Source of the DNA: Fragilaria crotonensis
Lineage: Eukaryota > Bacillariophyta > Fragilariophyceae > Fragilariales > Fragilariaceae
DNA length: 37,465 bases
Direction of reading: 5' to 3'
NCBI GenBank assembly: GCA_022925895.1
Contig: JAKSYS010000617.1
Location: 1 to 37,465, forward strand
Under the pieces are notes generated by a model, which worked only from the letters and a program-made list of their open reading frames with translations, was not told where the DNA came from and did not search any database. This document shows, piece by piece, positions 1 to 9,148 of this stretch. The position numbers were made by a program, and so were the translations under genes. The stretch's first letter is position 1; each line of letters opens with the position of its first letter.

Positions 1-1284
1 TGCGACGGACGTTCCGGATTCGTGAAGCAGTGGTGTTTGCAACAATACCGGAGACATATCCTCGTTCCGAATGTGGCATTCCATGATTTCAAATCCAAGG
101 CATGGGTGCTCGCAGGTGATGGACGGGGACAATTCATCGAGGCGTTCGTGGATCGTCAGAGACCTCCAGATTGAGAAGAGGGAGATCCAGGCGATCAACA
201 ACGCCGTCATCGGCAAGGTTCCGAGAAGCTTTACGTTTGGAGGCGGTTCATCGAGATCGTTCATGCCCTCGTCGAAACGCGTGGGTGGCGGTCTTGACGG
301 TCGAGCTGCCAAGGTCGAAGTAATACATGACCTTCAGGGAGCGGAGTATCCGAGAAAATGCCGAGACGGGAGTTTGGGACGACCCGCCCGTATCGTGCGT
401 TCGGGCGGACATGGATTCGGCACCCGAACGTTCGGAGCTTTGCCAGATTCGGTAGCGGCGCGCCGCACATTTCGTATGGACTTGACGGTCGATCGCCATG
501 AGGCACGAAATTGTAGATGCGGATATAATGGTAAAACGCATATGGCCAGAAGTTCGCTGTAGGTTCGCACCGGAAAGCATGGTGCGAAGAGCATCGCCAA
601 TCGTCTGATGTGGGCGTCCCTGGTCCATTCTGGTGCGACGAGTCTGGACCGGTCAGCTCCATGATGTATCCAAAGTTCGCAAACGTACGATGGATGTCGC
701 GACACTTTCCGAGCTCACCACCTCCATCCATGGGACATACTTGTCGGGGCATTGTGGAGAGTTGGCGAGCCAGCTGTTGATCCAGTCGACAGGAGGTGCC
801 TTTGTTGCGAAGGCGCGCCAAAATCCGGCCACTGTAGTGGTCGGTCAGGAGGACATAGCACGTTTCGCCATTGAGGCCGACGAGAGTGTTGTGTCGAACT
901 GAGTCCCGGCTCTTCTGGACCATGAAGCCGAAATCGATTGACAATCCTGGTTACATGTCGTCGCTCTCATCGTGGTTCCGATTCCTTTCGGTGCCTTGCG
1001 GAGTTTGGCAGCGAGACAGATGGGACACCCTTCGATTTCGGTTGGGATCTGGAATTGCGGCATCCCTTTACGAAGCGATGCATTTCCGACAAACGACGAA
1101 AGTTGATGTGTCCGAGACGTTGGTGCCATAACATTCGCAGAGCTGAACGACTCAGGGAGCGCACGGCATACTCTTCCGTGAGAACCGGCGAGGAGAATTC
1201 CGGGAAGTGAACGTCGCCGTCCAAGATCGTTGGTTGAGCGATGAGATCTTCCGAGTGCTGGCCTTCATGACTTGGATGACTCAT
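1..1284 (-). pseudogene. Copia pol remnant: GAG-pre-integrase and integrase core
   Basis: Degenerate 5' part of a Ty1/copia pol, read right to left and cut by the window edge. From about 1180 to 1070 it encodes the GAG-pre-integrase motif LWHQRLGHINFRRLSEMH, followed in another frame (about 1045-1000) by CPICLAAK; together these form the integrase HHCC zinc site. The core follows with SIDFGF (first catalytic Asp), LLTDHYSG, DGGGELGK (second Asp) and PDSSHQNGPG. The expected Glu just after that last motif falls at a frameshift near 620, and the sequence resumes as HQTIGDALRTMLSGANL in another frame. Further on come a FGCR motif (about 440) and, near 230, FDEGMNDL...PPN, the linker before reverse transcriptase. 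At least four frame changes are visible, so no functional integrase is made from this sequence as given. Copia integrases insert element cDNA; this copy is inactive unless the frameshifts are sequence errors. Confidence 0.85.
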
Positions 1285-1285
1285 G

Positions 1286-4015
1286 TCAGTATTGACGGGG
1301 ACAACGAAATGAGACCCGCCGGAGCCATCCCTTGTCCAAAAACGTAGGTCTTGCGTTGCCGCTAGGTGAGACGGGCAACATGTCAGAATCCGGAACAGGT
1401 GGAGAATGACAGGCGTCGCAGGTCATGCCATCGATGGGATCGAGGATCGTTGCAGCGGTGACAGGAGAATGTTCGGTGCACAGCTTCCGAACGACTTGAT
1501 CCGATGGTAGCGGCGCCACATGGGCCTTAGCTGTTGGGGCAATCAAGGCCTCTGTGAACGTCAAGCCGCCGCGTTTGCCGTCGGCTGTGATGATGTAGAT
1601 ATCTTGTGAGCGACGGAGGCGGTGCGGGAAGTGAATGTGTCCGGCTGTCTCGGTGAAGCTCGACATGTGGTATCCATCGGTGCCGAGCTGCTTTGAAATA
1701 GCCGCATGGGAGATGATGATGCCTGGGATCGTGGGAGTGTAATACGTCCGAATGAATACGGACGATGGGCCTCCGGCATTTCCACGATTGTCAACCGGCA
1801 CACACAGGAAACCGACGCCAACAGGTTGATGCGCGTGATGACCTGCGTCAAAGAGACGAACGTTGGTTCGACTGAGAGGGCGATAGGCAAACAGAAGCTC
1901 GCGATCGTTGGCGGTGCAAGCCATTGACCCATTGTCGGCATGCGCGAACGACAGGTGGCGTGCATGGTCGTATGTTTCGGCCAATCGACGGAGCAGGATG
2001 GGATCCGGTGCGTCGTTGATGTGGATAGTCTCTGACGCAGGTAGTGCAGGGATCGTATCGGCAACCGGGACGGTGATGGAGTTGGTGCTTGGTACTTCGA
2101 AGCATGCTTCAAAGTCGACCTCCTCGGCGGCGGTGACACGGAGAGAATTTTGTTGGAAACCAACTAATTCGTCGTCGTCATCGTCGTCGTCCTTGTCATC
2201 GATGGCAGGGACCTCAACACTGGCCGGCTCATGTTCCAAGATGCAACGCATGGTCCGGTTGGTGGAGGGCGTTGGGCGACCACGGGCATTGGCTGAGTTC
2301 AGGCGGCTGCGAAATTGCTTGTGCGAGTTCGCGATCTGAGCCTTGAGCTGGGGGTTGCGTTGCGCCAAACCTTCGGCGACGATGTAGTCGACGAAACGGT
2401 TGCAGTCTTCCAGTTTATGGCCCGGCAATTGACAACCGAGACAAACAGAAGACGCATCTTGGTTTTGGGAAATGGCGCGAACCATCAGGTTGATCTCTTC
2501 GTCGTCGAGGGTTGTTTCGGACATGGACGATGAGAAGTCAGGCGACGCGGTTTCGATGCGCCGGATGATTGACGTCGACGTCCTCCCGGTTGACGGATGC
2601 TGCGAGGACGGTGGATCACGGCCGATCTCGGATGCATACTCGACGAACGTCGTCGCGAGTTGCGCCAACGAAAGTTTGAACGGGAGCGCGCCGTCGTGGC
2701 CGGTGCGCTTGTCGCGTTCGACTAGGCGTCGGATCTCGGGACGCCATTCGGACGTCAAGTTGCGGACAGATAGGTCAAGGGCTTCCGATTCGGTGTACGT
2801 ACGAGTGGCTTGACGCTCGCGTACCATGAAGTCTTGAAGCCGACGTATGTACAAGCTGAAAGGTTCGGTACGACGCTGGCGGGGGATTTCGCTAGCCGTC
2901 GAGAACACGGAGTGAAGGAGGGGGTGGTGTAGGCGGAACAATGAGTACACCACGTGATACCCTGCTTGGGGGGGACAACCTTCGACGGCGCTCTGTTCTC
3001 GTGAACCACTCGGGAAGGTGGATTCCTGGGTGAGGGCGGTGTAGATCAGTCCCGACATGAACGAATCCTTCTCGCGAACGGAAGCGGGCAGCCAAAGCCA
3101 CCATTTTCCATGGATCGAGTCCTCTTGCGCCGATTCGTATGGTGGGCACCACACTCCCCAGTGAAGGCATGTGGAACAAAATAGTTTGTACCAGTGAACA
3201 AATGAGTCGTTTTTAGACGAATCAAATTTCGTGATGCTCGCCTTCCGAAAGTCTTTGAACTTCACCTCTCCACACATGAACTGGCACATGTAGTCCTCAA
3301 AAGATTCGGCACCAAAGGTCACTTCGGCCGAAAACGGATGCATACGAGTAGGCGTACGGGTCAACGTTCCGGTACGAGTTGTCGTTGCGGAGTCGAATAA
3401 CGGACGAGGCGGAACCGCGTCGGGGGGGCTCTGAAAACGACCAGAGGCCATCGGTGGTCCGTGGCCACCGGTGGGTCGGGTATCGACCGGCTGTCCTCGA
3501 AAGGTCGGGGCGGCGATGGCAGGATCGTCATTCGTGTCGGCGTCGACACTTGGCGGGGGTTGATCTCCGTTCGTGGCAGCGACAGCAGGTGGCGTATCGA
3601 CATGTATGGATGTATCGATCACCGATGGTGGTCCTCGTCGGGAGTGCCGGGAACGGCTCTCGTGTACGCTATCGGAAGCAACAGAGGATCCTGGTGGTTT
3701 CGGGATGTCGATCGCAGGCATAAGGAAACGGATCAGGACAGGGACATGGACGAGGTCCGAGGGGCGAGAGCGATCCTTGAGGCGCTGGTTGATCAGGCGC
3801 TGTAGTGCAGGTTTTCGCAACGAAATGACGTGATTGCGATCCCGGGCATGATACATCCCGAAACCGGAGTCTGTCAACGAAGGTATCAAATCCTCCGAGA
3901 GCCAGGTGGTGTCTTGGAGTTGTTGAAGAACCGAATCGCGAATAACGTCGTGGTAGTTATCAAGGAGTGTCCTCGTGAGGATGTCGAAAACTTCTGTGAG
4001 TGGGATTTCCGCCAT
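1286..4015 (-). CDS. Copia-type Gag and protease-like polyprotein (about 909 aa)
   Basis: Single long open frame; I take the ATG at 4015, because the frame upstream opens only with GTG. The N-terminal ~230 residues are Pro/Thr/Ser-rich and disordered-looking. A Gag-like helical region follows (ITKFDSSKNDSFVHWYKLF onward). At about residues 523-537 there is a CCHC zinc knuckle, CLGCQLPGHKLEDC (C-x2-C-x4-H-x4-C), the nucleic-acid-binding signature of Gag. An acidic run (seven Asp) lies near 2185. Near residue 691 the sequence ADNGSMACTANDREL sits where the retroviral-type protease motif D-S/T-G is expected, with DNG instead. The frame ends just before the GAG-pre-integrase sequence, which lies in another frame across a short gap. 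Upstream, on the same strand, are a primer-binding site and an LTR edge, as expected for the 5' end of an LTR element. Gag would package element RNA in the cytoplasm. The frame is intact while pol is broken. Confidence 0.85.
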   Translation of the reverse strand: MAEIPLTEVFDILTRTLLDNYHDVIRDSVLQQLQDTTWLSEDLIPSLTDSGFGMYHARDRNHVISLRKPALQRLINQRLKDRSRPSDLVHVPVLIRFLMPAIDIPKPPGSSVASDSVHESRSRHSRRGPPSVIDTSIHVDTPPAVAATNGDQPPPSVDADTNDDPAIAAPTFRGQPVDTRPTGGHGPPMASGRFQSPPDAVPPRPLFDSATTTRTGTLTRTPTRMHPFSAEVTFGAESFEDYMCQFMCGEVKFKDFRKASITKFDSSKNDSFVHWYKLFCSTCLHWGVWCPPYESAQEDSIHGKWWLWLPASVREKDSFMSGLIYTALTQESTFPSGSREQSAVEGCPPQAGYHVVYSLFRLHHPLLHSVFSTASEIPRQRRTEPFSLYIRRLQDFMVRERQATRTYTESEALDLSVRNLTSEWRPEIRRLVERDKRTGHDGALPFKLSLAQLATTFVEYASEIGRDPPSSQHPSTGRTSTSIIRRIETASPDFSSSMSETTLDDEEINLMVRAISQNQDASSVCLGCQLPGHKLEDCNRFVDYIVAEGLAQRNPQLKAQIANSHKQFRSRLNSANARGRPTPSTNRTMRCILEHEPASVEVPAIDDKDDDDDDDELVGFQQNSLRVTAAEEVDFEACFEVPSTNSITVPVADTIPALPASETIHINDAPDPILLRRLAETYDHARHLSFAHADNGSMACTANDRELLFAYRPLSRTNVRLFDAGHHAHQPVGVGFLCVPVDNRGNAGGPSSVFIRTYYTPTIPGIIISHAAISKQLGTDGYHMSSFTETAGHIHFPHRLRRSQDIYIITADGKRGGLTFTEALIAPTAKAHVAPLPSDQVVRKLCTEHSPVTAATILDPIDGMTCDACHSPPVPDSDMLPVSPSGNARPTFLDKGWLRRVSFRCPRQY

Positions 4016-4227
4016 TGGGCAGTCCACAATGTTGATGGTGACAACAAGACAGTCATCGTCGTGTCGGAGCTCCCTGCGTCTGACATGTTAATATCAGGTC
4101 TTCAGAAATATGCGGTCCTGGATGGATGATTCGAATCGGAGTGGTTACGTGGTTCTTAGTATCGTGTGACACAGAGAACACGGAAGAACACAAACTTATT
4201 CGGAGGGCGAGAATTCAATCGTATGCT

Positions 4228-4243
4228 TTGGGCTCATAACCTG
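4228..4243 (-). promoter_or_regulatory. Candidate half-tRNA primer-binding site of the Copia element
   Basis: On the minus strand this reads AGGTTATGAGCCCAAA. It closely resembles the copia primer site, which is complementary to the anticodon arm of initiator tRNA-Met (GGTTATGGGCCCAG in Drosophila copia, established knowledge). It sits between the gag start (4015) and a TG...CA-type LTR edge at 4242, the right place for minus-strand priming by an internally cleaved tRNA. The cognate tRNA is not in the window, so the match to the host tRNA is inferred. Confidence 0.6.
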
Positions 4244-4520
4244 TGAGACCCTCTCTAGTACGGCGGCTCCACTCACATTGACTCGCTTGGGAGTCGAGTT
4301 AGTGCAGAACCGACGGGAACAGAAGAGGAGAACACGACAGCACAATGAACAAGAGCGCGGCGGTATCGAGAGGTGCGGCGTCGCGATGGTATCGATGTCA
4401 ATGATGGTGGTGTCGTGAGTCGTTGGCGTGGACGAAGCAATAACTGTACCTCTTCACCCTTACGATCGTAGACCGGCAAGAATGCAGTGGAGGTAATAGT
4501 TTTAGGCTAAGTTAAAGTTG
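4242..4520 (-). repeat. Probable 5' LTR of the Copia element (outer boundary uncertain)
   Basis: The inner edge, read on the plus strand, begins TGTGAGACCC at 4242, directly abutting the primer site, so on the element strand the LTR ends ...TCTCACA. The outer boundary cannot be fixed: the partner LTR lies outside the window, so there is no pair to align and no target-site duplication to see. 4520 is only a guess from usual LTR lengths. The stretch has no credible coding frame. Confidence 0.4.
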
Positions 4521-4749
4521 TGAGCCGATGGAGTACATCGGCCTTAAGCTAAACTAGTCGGAGTTGCGCATGCGTCATGCATGTCAACGACTGTAGATAG
4601 TAGACTGTGCGCGATTAGGCAATAGCACAGTAGCAAGAATGAAATTTGCACTGACAAGATGGCGATCTTTGCTTCGGGAGTATGATCAGTTTTCTCTATG
4701 GACTGCCGTTTGTGTGAGTGCTCGCGATACCATGTGGCAAGGTGATCCA

Positions 4750-5831
4750 CGTGCAAATGTGTAAACCTTCTATTGTTAGGGTCGCTAAGTTTTTGACTCC
4801 GAAAGCAACAATCTGGTCTTTTGCATGGGGAATATCTCCAGCAGCCTTGGCATTGGTCCTTTCCACATTGGACGTATGGGTTCGGGTGGGGAAAACATTC
4901 GAGCTCCCTGAAGATGATGTTCCATTGTGCAATGGTCTTAAAAAGTAGCCTGATGCATCCGGAGACTATTCAACGTTTGACAAGCTACTTTGCAGCAGTG
5001 ATGCCACGTCCATTCATTCATGTTGGTGAGTGCAACTTGGTAAGCCAAACAGAGAAAAATCGCCCTTTGTCGAATTTCAAAGACTTCTGCCTTTGTACAG
5101 ATATTGTCGGGGTCTCCACCTTTCACAATAGCACGCCAGCTATCTTCACTCTCGTGAACAGCCTGAAGCTGAATGATGCGGCGCTCCAAGGCCTCCTGGG
5201 GACTTTCAAGATTCGTCGTATCAGTATTGTCAACAATGACACCTCCACTGTACTCCCTCGGTCTGAAGAGCTGATAAGCTTCTGGACTTTCTGGCCAATA
5301 CAAACATGATGGTGATTGAGCAACATTATCAACCCTTTGGCGCTTAAGAGGGGAAGCATTCTCGTTTTCATTGGTGCCAGGATGCCCGACTCTTGTTGTT
5401 GGCAGTACTGGAGCATTTTCGACAGTACTCGGTCTCCCTCTTGTTGATGGAATTACAAGAACATTTGCAGCATGTTGGAGGACTCTTTCCTTCCATGTGC
5501 CATTTAAAGGGCGCGGGTAAGCCACCTGTCTTGTTTCATCAGTGAAATAGTAGAAGTATTGGTGTTGGTAATTGATATGGAACACGCCGGTCGCGTTTGA
5601 TCCGTCAAACCTTGTCATGAGTTCTCCAAATAAACTCGACTTTGACATGGCGGTATTAAATTTTTGCACGTCAATGATGAGAGAGCCATCAATGTGACCA
5701 GACTTTCTTATTGCTTCAACCCAAGTTGCAGCAGGAAGCCAACAATTGGACATTCGAGGCCCATATGTGTCATCGGCACGAAGCAACATGACAGCCCTGA
5801 ACAAAACGGTGTGGATGCCTTTGTCAGACAT
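4750..5831 (-). pseudogene. N-terminal part of a transposon-encoded protein, probably a transposase
   Basis: An open frame begins at the ATG at 5831 (MSDKGIHTV; an earlier GTG follows directly on a TAA) and runs to about 4938, with a 1-nt-type frame change into KTIAQWNIIFRELECFPHPN and another into DQIVAFGVKNLATLTIEGLH near 4790. The segment with NEWTWHHCCKVACQTLN followed by the QWN..FRE motif has the look of the helix-turn-helix region that precedes the DDE domain in transposases seen in diatom genomes, but I recognise it only by resemblance. The middle (residues ~110-200) is low complexity with a basic PLKRQR patch. No DDE catalytic domain follows: the reading stops near 4750, a few hundred bases from the Copia LTR edge. 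The upstream 533 bp is tandemly duplicated. Treat as a truncated, inactive remnant. Confidence 0.5.
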
Positions 5832-6523
5832 CAGTGCAATCAACCTCACTTAGTCAGTTGGCTTGCCAAGTGTATTGAGAAGGCTCCTGTCAGGGCTGGG
5901 TTGATTGCAAAGAGTGTAGGTGTCGCAAACGACGGCGTGCAATATCATTGTAGAACCCTTGCTTCCAGCACGACAACATACTCTAAACGTTAGAACATTT
6001 GCAGCATGTTGGAGGACTCTTTCCTTCCATGTGCCATTTAAAGGGCGCGGTAAGCCACCTGTCTTGTTTCATCAGTGAAATAGTAGAAGTATTGGTGTTG
6101 GTAATTGATATGGAACACGCCGGTCGCGTTTGATCCGTCAAACCTTGTCATGAGTTCTCCAAATAAACTCGACTTTGACATGGCGGTATTAAATTTTTGC
6201 ACGTCAATGATGAGAGAGCCATCAATGTGACCAGACTTTCTTATTGCTTCAACCCAAGTTGCAGCAGGAAGCCAACAATTGGACATTCGAGGCCCATATG
6301 TGTCATCGGCACGAAGCAACATGACAGCCCTGAACAAAACGGTGTGGATGCCTTTGTCAGACATCAGTGCAATCAACCTCACTTAGTCAGTTGGCTTGCC
6401 AAGTGTATTGAGAAGGCTCCTGTCAGGGCTGGGTTGATTGCAAAGAGTGTAGGTGTCGCAAACGACGGCGTGCAATATCATTGTAGAACCCTTGCTTCCA
6501 GCACGACAACATACTCTAAACGT
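5458..6523. repeat. 533-bp near-perfect direct tandem duplication
   Basis: Copy 1 is 5458-5990 and copy 2 is 5992-6523, separated by one base. By eye they differ by a single base: GGGCGCGGG in copy 1 against GGGCGCGG in copy 2 (a G-run, near 5517/6050). Each copy contains the start of the minus-strand protein described at 5831. The missing G throws copy 2 out of frame, so its reading ends after QVAYRAL. The near-identity means either a very recent duplication or an assembly artefact. Confidence 0.9.
6038..6364 (-). pseudogene. Duplicated, frameshifted N-terminus of the transposon protein
   Basis: Second copy of the reading frame that starts at 5831. From the ATG at 6364 it encodes the same MSDKGIHTV...FTDETRQVAY sequence, then goes out of frame through a one-base deletion in a G-run and stops. 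A TAA lies immediately upstream in the same frame, separating it from the frame at 6386-6730. It has no independent function that I can infer. Confidence 0.7.
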
Positions 6524-6730
6524 GACGTCACAGACGCAGCAAATCTTCTCTTCTGTACAATTAATACTGCAGCCTGCGCCAGGTTTCTTTGACGTGAAAC
6601 CAGCCATACGAGTCGATGTTGAATGAATCCTGTCATGAGTGCGGGATATTCGGACAAGCATACAAGGCGCGTGTCCCACGATGACGTGGAGGACTGCTGA
6701 CGCGCACGCACGGATAACCTGTTGGTCCAT
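6383..6730 (-). CDS. Short unrecognised frame upstream of the transposon protein
   Basis: A 115-residue frame begins at an ATG (6730, MDQQVIRAC) and ends with TAA directly in frame with the next minus-strand frame, so a single stop separates the two. It is rich in Cys, Arg and Ser, and I recognise no domain. The last part (GSTMILHAVVCDTYTLCNQP onward) also exists in the first copy of the duplication. It may be 5' untranslated or upstream coding sequence of the transposon gene, with the TAA either a real stop, part of an intron (the context TAA-GTGAGG contains a GTGAG donor-like string), or a mutation. Weak call. Confidence 0.25.
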   Translation of the reverse strand: MDQQVIRACASAVLHVIVGHAPCMLVRISRTHDRIHSTSTRMAGFTSKKPGAGCSINCTEEKICCVCDVTFRVCCRAGSKGSTMILHAVVCDTYTLCNQPSPDRSLLNTLGKPTD

Positions 6731-7409
6731 ATGGTGGGACCGGTTTTGGAACTAGATTCTAGATCTGCTCACTCTTTTTATAATTGATCAAGTTGCATGC
6801 CGCTTCTTGTCGGTTGTTATATTTTAAGGGTCAATCTCCGGCAATGGCGGATTTGCCGCACTTGCGGGAGATTTCACTGAATGTCATCTGTCAGCAAATG
6901 GCTTATGGTACTACCGGTACTGTTGTACAACACCGCGTTCAATGATTTAAGGGAGTACTGTAGTATAGCACTCTATACGTACGAAAATACATTAGAAGTG
7001 CGGAATACACCGTAGATTCTATGCAAGGTACTCGGAGTGGTCCAGTAGCGCAGTACTCGATTGTGAAACCTACAGTACGTTGATACCGGTAGCCTCCTGT
7101 TAAAATTGTTGTTGTCCTGGTTCCCTGTCAAAAAATGCATTGAATATCTATCAAAAACAACAAGTTTCATTCCCACAGTTACTACAACTGACTGTAATTG
7201 CTACATGCAATACAGACACAGAATGGAAAGTAAGTTAATTAATGAACTACAGAGATATTACATGCAGATTGTCTGCAGTTGAGGGTGCATTGTGCCAAAT
7301 TGCAATTGTGGAGTATTTGTGTGATCAGTTTTCAAAATGTGTACGATACCCGTACCTTGAGTACCATTTCTACGTACGCGTGTAGGAGACATACGTAACT
7401 CCCGTGGCT
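6731..7409. other. AT-rich stretch without a recognisable gene
   Basis: About 680 bp between the transposon remnant and the second Copia fragment. Only short frames without domain signatures occur. GTAC-containing strings recur (for example near 6965-7090), but I see no ordered repeat. Confidence 0.5.
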
Positions 7410-8778
7410 TTCAAATTCGGATTTGGGCGCGGCTCCGTCGACATGCATTTGGTAAGATGTCGGCGAGTAGAGGAATGGAGGAGAACTTTCTTGGCATGAA
7501 GGTAAGATAAAACGACGATTGCACGACAACCATCACCATGAAGGATTACTTGCAGGAGGCGATTGACGAGTCGGGGCTTGACATTGAAAAAGAAGTGTGA
7601 ACGTCCGCGATGCGAACCCTTTTTGATATCAACGACTCCGCATTGGCGCTGACCACTCAGCAGCAGTTGGAGCGTTTCCACAGCATGGTCGCGAAGCTTC
7701 TGTACGTGTCGCTTCGGGCTCACATGGGCCTTTTGTTGGCGGTGGCTTTCATATGCACCAGAGTATCCAGGGCCGCCGTACAGGACCTATTGAAGTTGAA
7801 ACGGGTTCTCGAATACGTAAAGGCACTCAAGACCTAGAGAACGTGGTGGGTGTGGACAATCTCGGCAAGCTGCGCTACTGGGTTGATGCATCGTACGCAG
7901 TGCAAGTGCATCCCGACATGCGGAGCCACACAGGCGGGATAAAAAAAAAACTTAATTTCAATGTTTAACGTGTTGCCGCAGCATCCTTGATAAGGAATAC
8001 TCGACCCACACGGATGGGCACTACCTCGGATAAGATAGCAGCCACCGTCCATACTGTCGCACGGTACCGTAAATTACCGTATAGGTGCAAAATAGGTTCT
8101 GTCGGGACAGGTGGCATCATGTGCAAGTCGTCAACAAAGCAAAAGCTCAACACAAAGAGCTCCACCGAAGCAAAGCTAGTTGGGGTGAGTGAAAACTACG
8201 TCCCGAACGCAATTCGGGCCAAGATGTTCCTCGAGGGACAAGGAACAAGGTGACCGAGTCCTGGTTAGAACAGGACAATGAAGGTGCCATCAGGCCAGAG
8301 AAAACAGACGCGCATCGGCCGGGTCGAAGTCCCGTCATATCGACATCCGTTTCTTCTAGGTAAAGGACCGCATATCCTCCGGCGACATCTCGGTCCGCCA
8401 CTGCCCGACCCTACCGATGCTAGCGGACTCTTTCACCAAAGCGCTCCAAGGAAACTTGTTTAGAAAGTTCAGAGACGTCATCCTGGGCATTAACCACATC
8501 GACGCCCTATCGTCTAAACCTTGCAGCCAGCTCGAGGACCGCATTGAGATCCGTCCTGCCAAACGAGGCACAGACAGTGCAAGTATTGCCACGGACGACA
8601 GTACGAAGAGAGGTGACTCAGAAATGAAAAAGGCGGATGCAACTACAACCGTATCTTGGGCGGACAATGTGAAGCGTACGCCAGCTACGGAACAGAGCAA
8701 CATAGTTGCTCGAGCAAAGAATCGACAAATTAACAAACTTGTTGCGATAGGGCATTCTATCGCAACAATCCCAAATTA
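7410..8778 (+). pseudogene. Copia pol 3' remnant: RT C-terminus and RNase H
   Basis: Decayed plus-strand 3' end of a second Copia pol, in several frames. FLGMKV near 7490 matches the F-L-G-M motif after the RT palm. MKDYLQEAIDESGLDIEKEV follows, then (7610-7837) a segment with FHSMVAKLLYVSLRA and TVQDLLKLKRVLEYVK-like sequence typical of Copia pol just before RNase H. RNase H motifs appear as YWVDASYAVQVHPDMRSHTGG (catalytic Asp) near 7880-7935, then an A10 run and an insertion, then KSSTKQKLNTKSSTEAKLVGV near 8130-8185. The terminal motif MLADSFTKALQGNLFRKF is at 8417, and the frame continues to 8778. This order is diagnostic. At least four frame breaks are visible. No matching LTR is obvious beyond 8778. 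It is in the opposite orientation to the Copia element at 1-4 kb, so it belongs to a different insertion. Confidence 0.85.
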
Positions 8779-9148
8779 GAAGCAAAGTTTGAACAACTTC
8801 AGTTTCTAGTTTATTACTCATCATCTACCGTAGCTTCGAGGACAATGGGTTGAAGCCCTACTATGCCGCGGTGAATAGTGTGCTAAACAACACATGTTAA
8901 GCTAATCCAGTGGGCGTTCCAGTGCTTGTCCTCAACCAGTATTCAAGGGGACCATGTGAAGCTACTGTGCTCGACAGTTCAGTACCATTTCTTGTTCTGA
9001 CACCTATCGATGACACAACCTTCTGCTTCCTTCCTTCAAGCCATTCTACTCTTCACGTTTTATTTAATCCTTTGTAATTGTTAACTTTTGTACACCTTTC
9101 ATCCCTTTATCGTAACTTGACCATGGTGACTTCTACTTGAGACATGGG
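8779..9148. other. Intergenic, no feature recognised; may hold a decayed LTR
   Basis: About 370 bp between the stop of the Copia pol remnant and the end of the convergent oxygenase gene. A 3' LTR would be expected here, but no TG...CA pair or polypurine tract can be defined by eye. Confidence 0.4.

Noticed and set aside
3379-3833. Plus-strand frames of 86-114 residues opposite the gag gene
   Set aside because: Shadow frames of a Pro/Ser/Thr-rich, high-GC part of gag; no domain signature.
4220-4250. tRNA gene at the anticodon-arm-like sequence
   Set aside because: Only the anticodon arm matches; no D-arm, T-arm or acceptor stem around it. Its position at the LTR edge fits a primer site.
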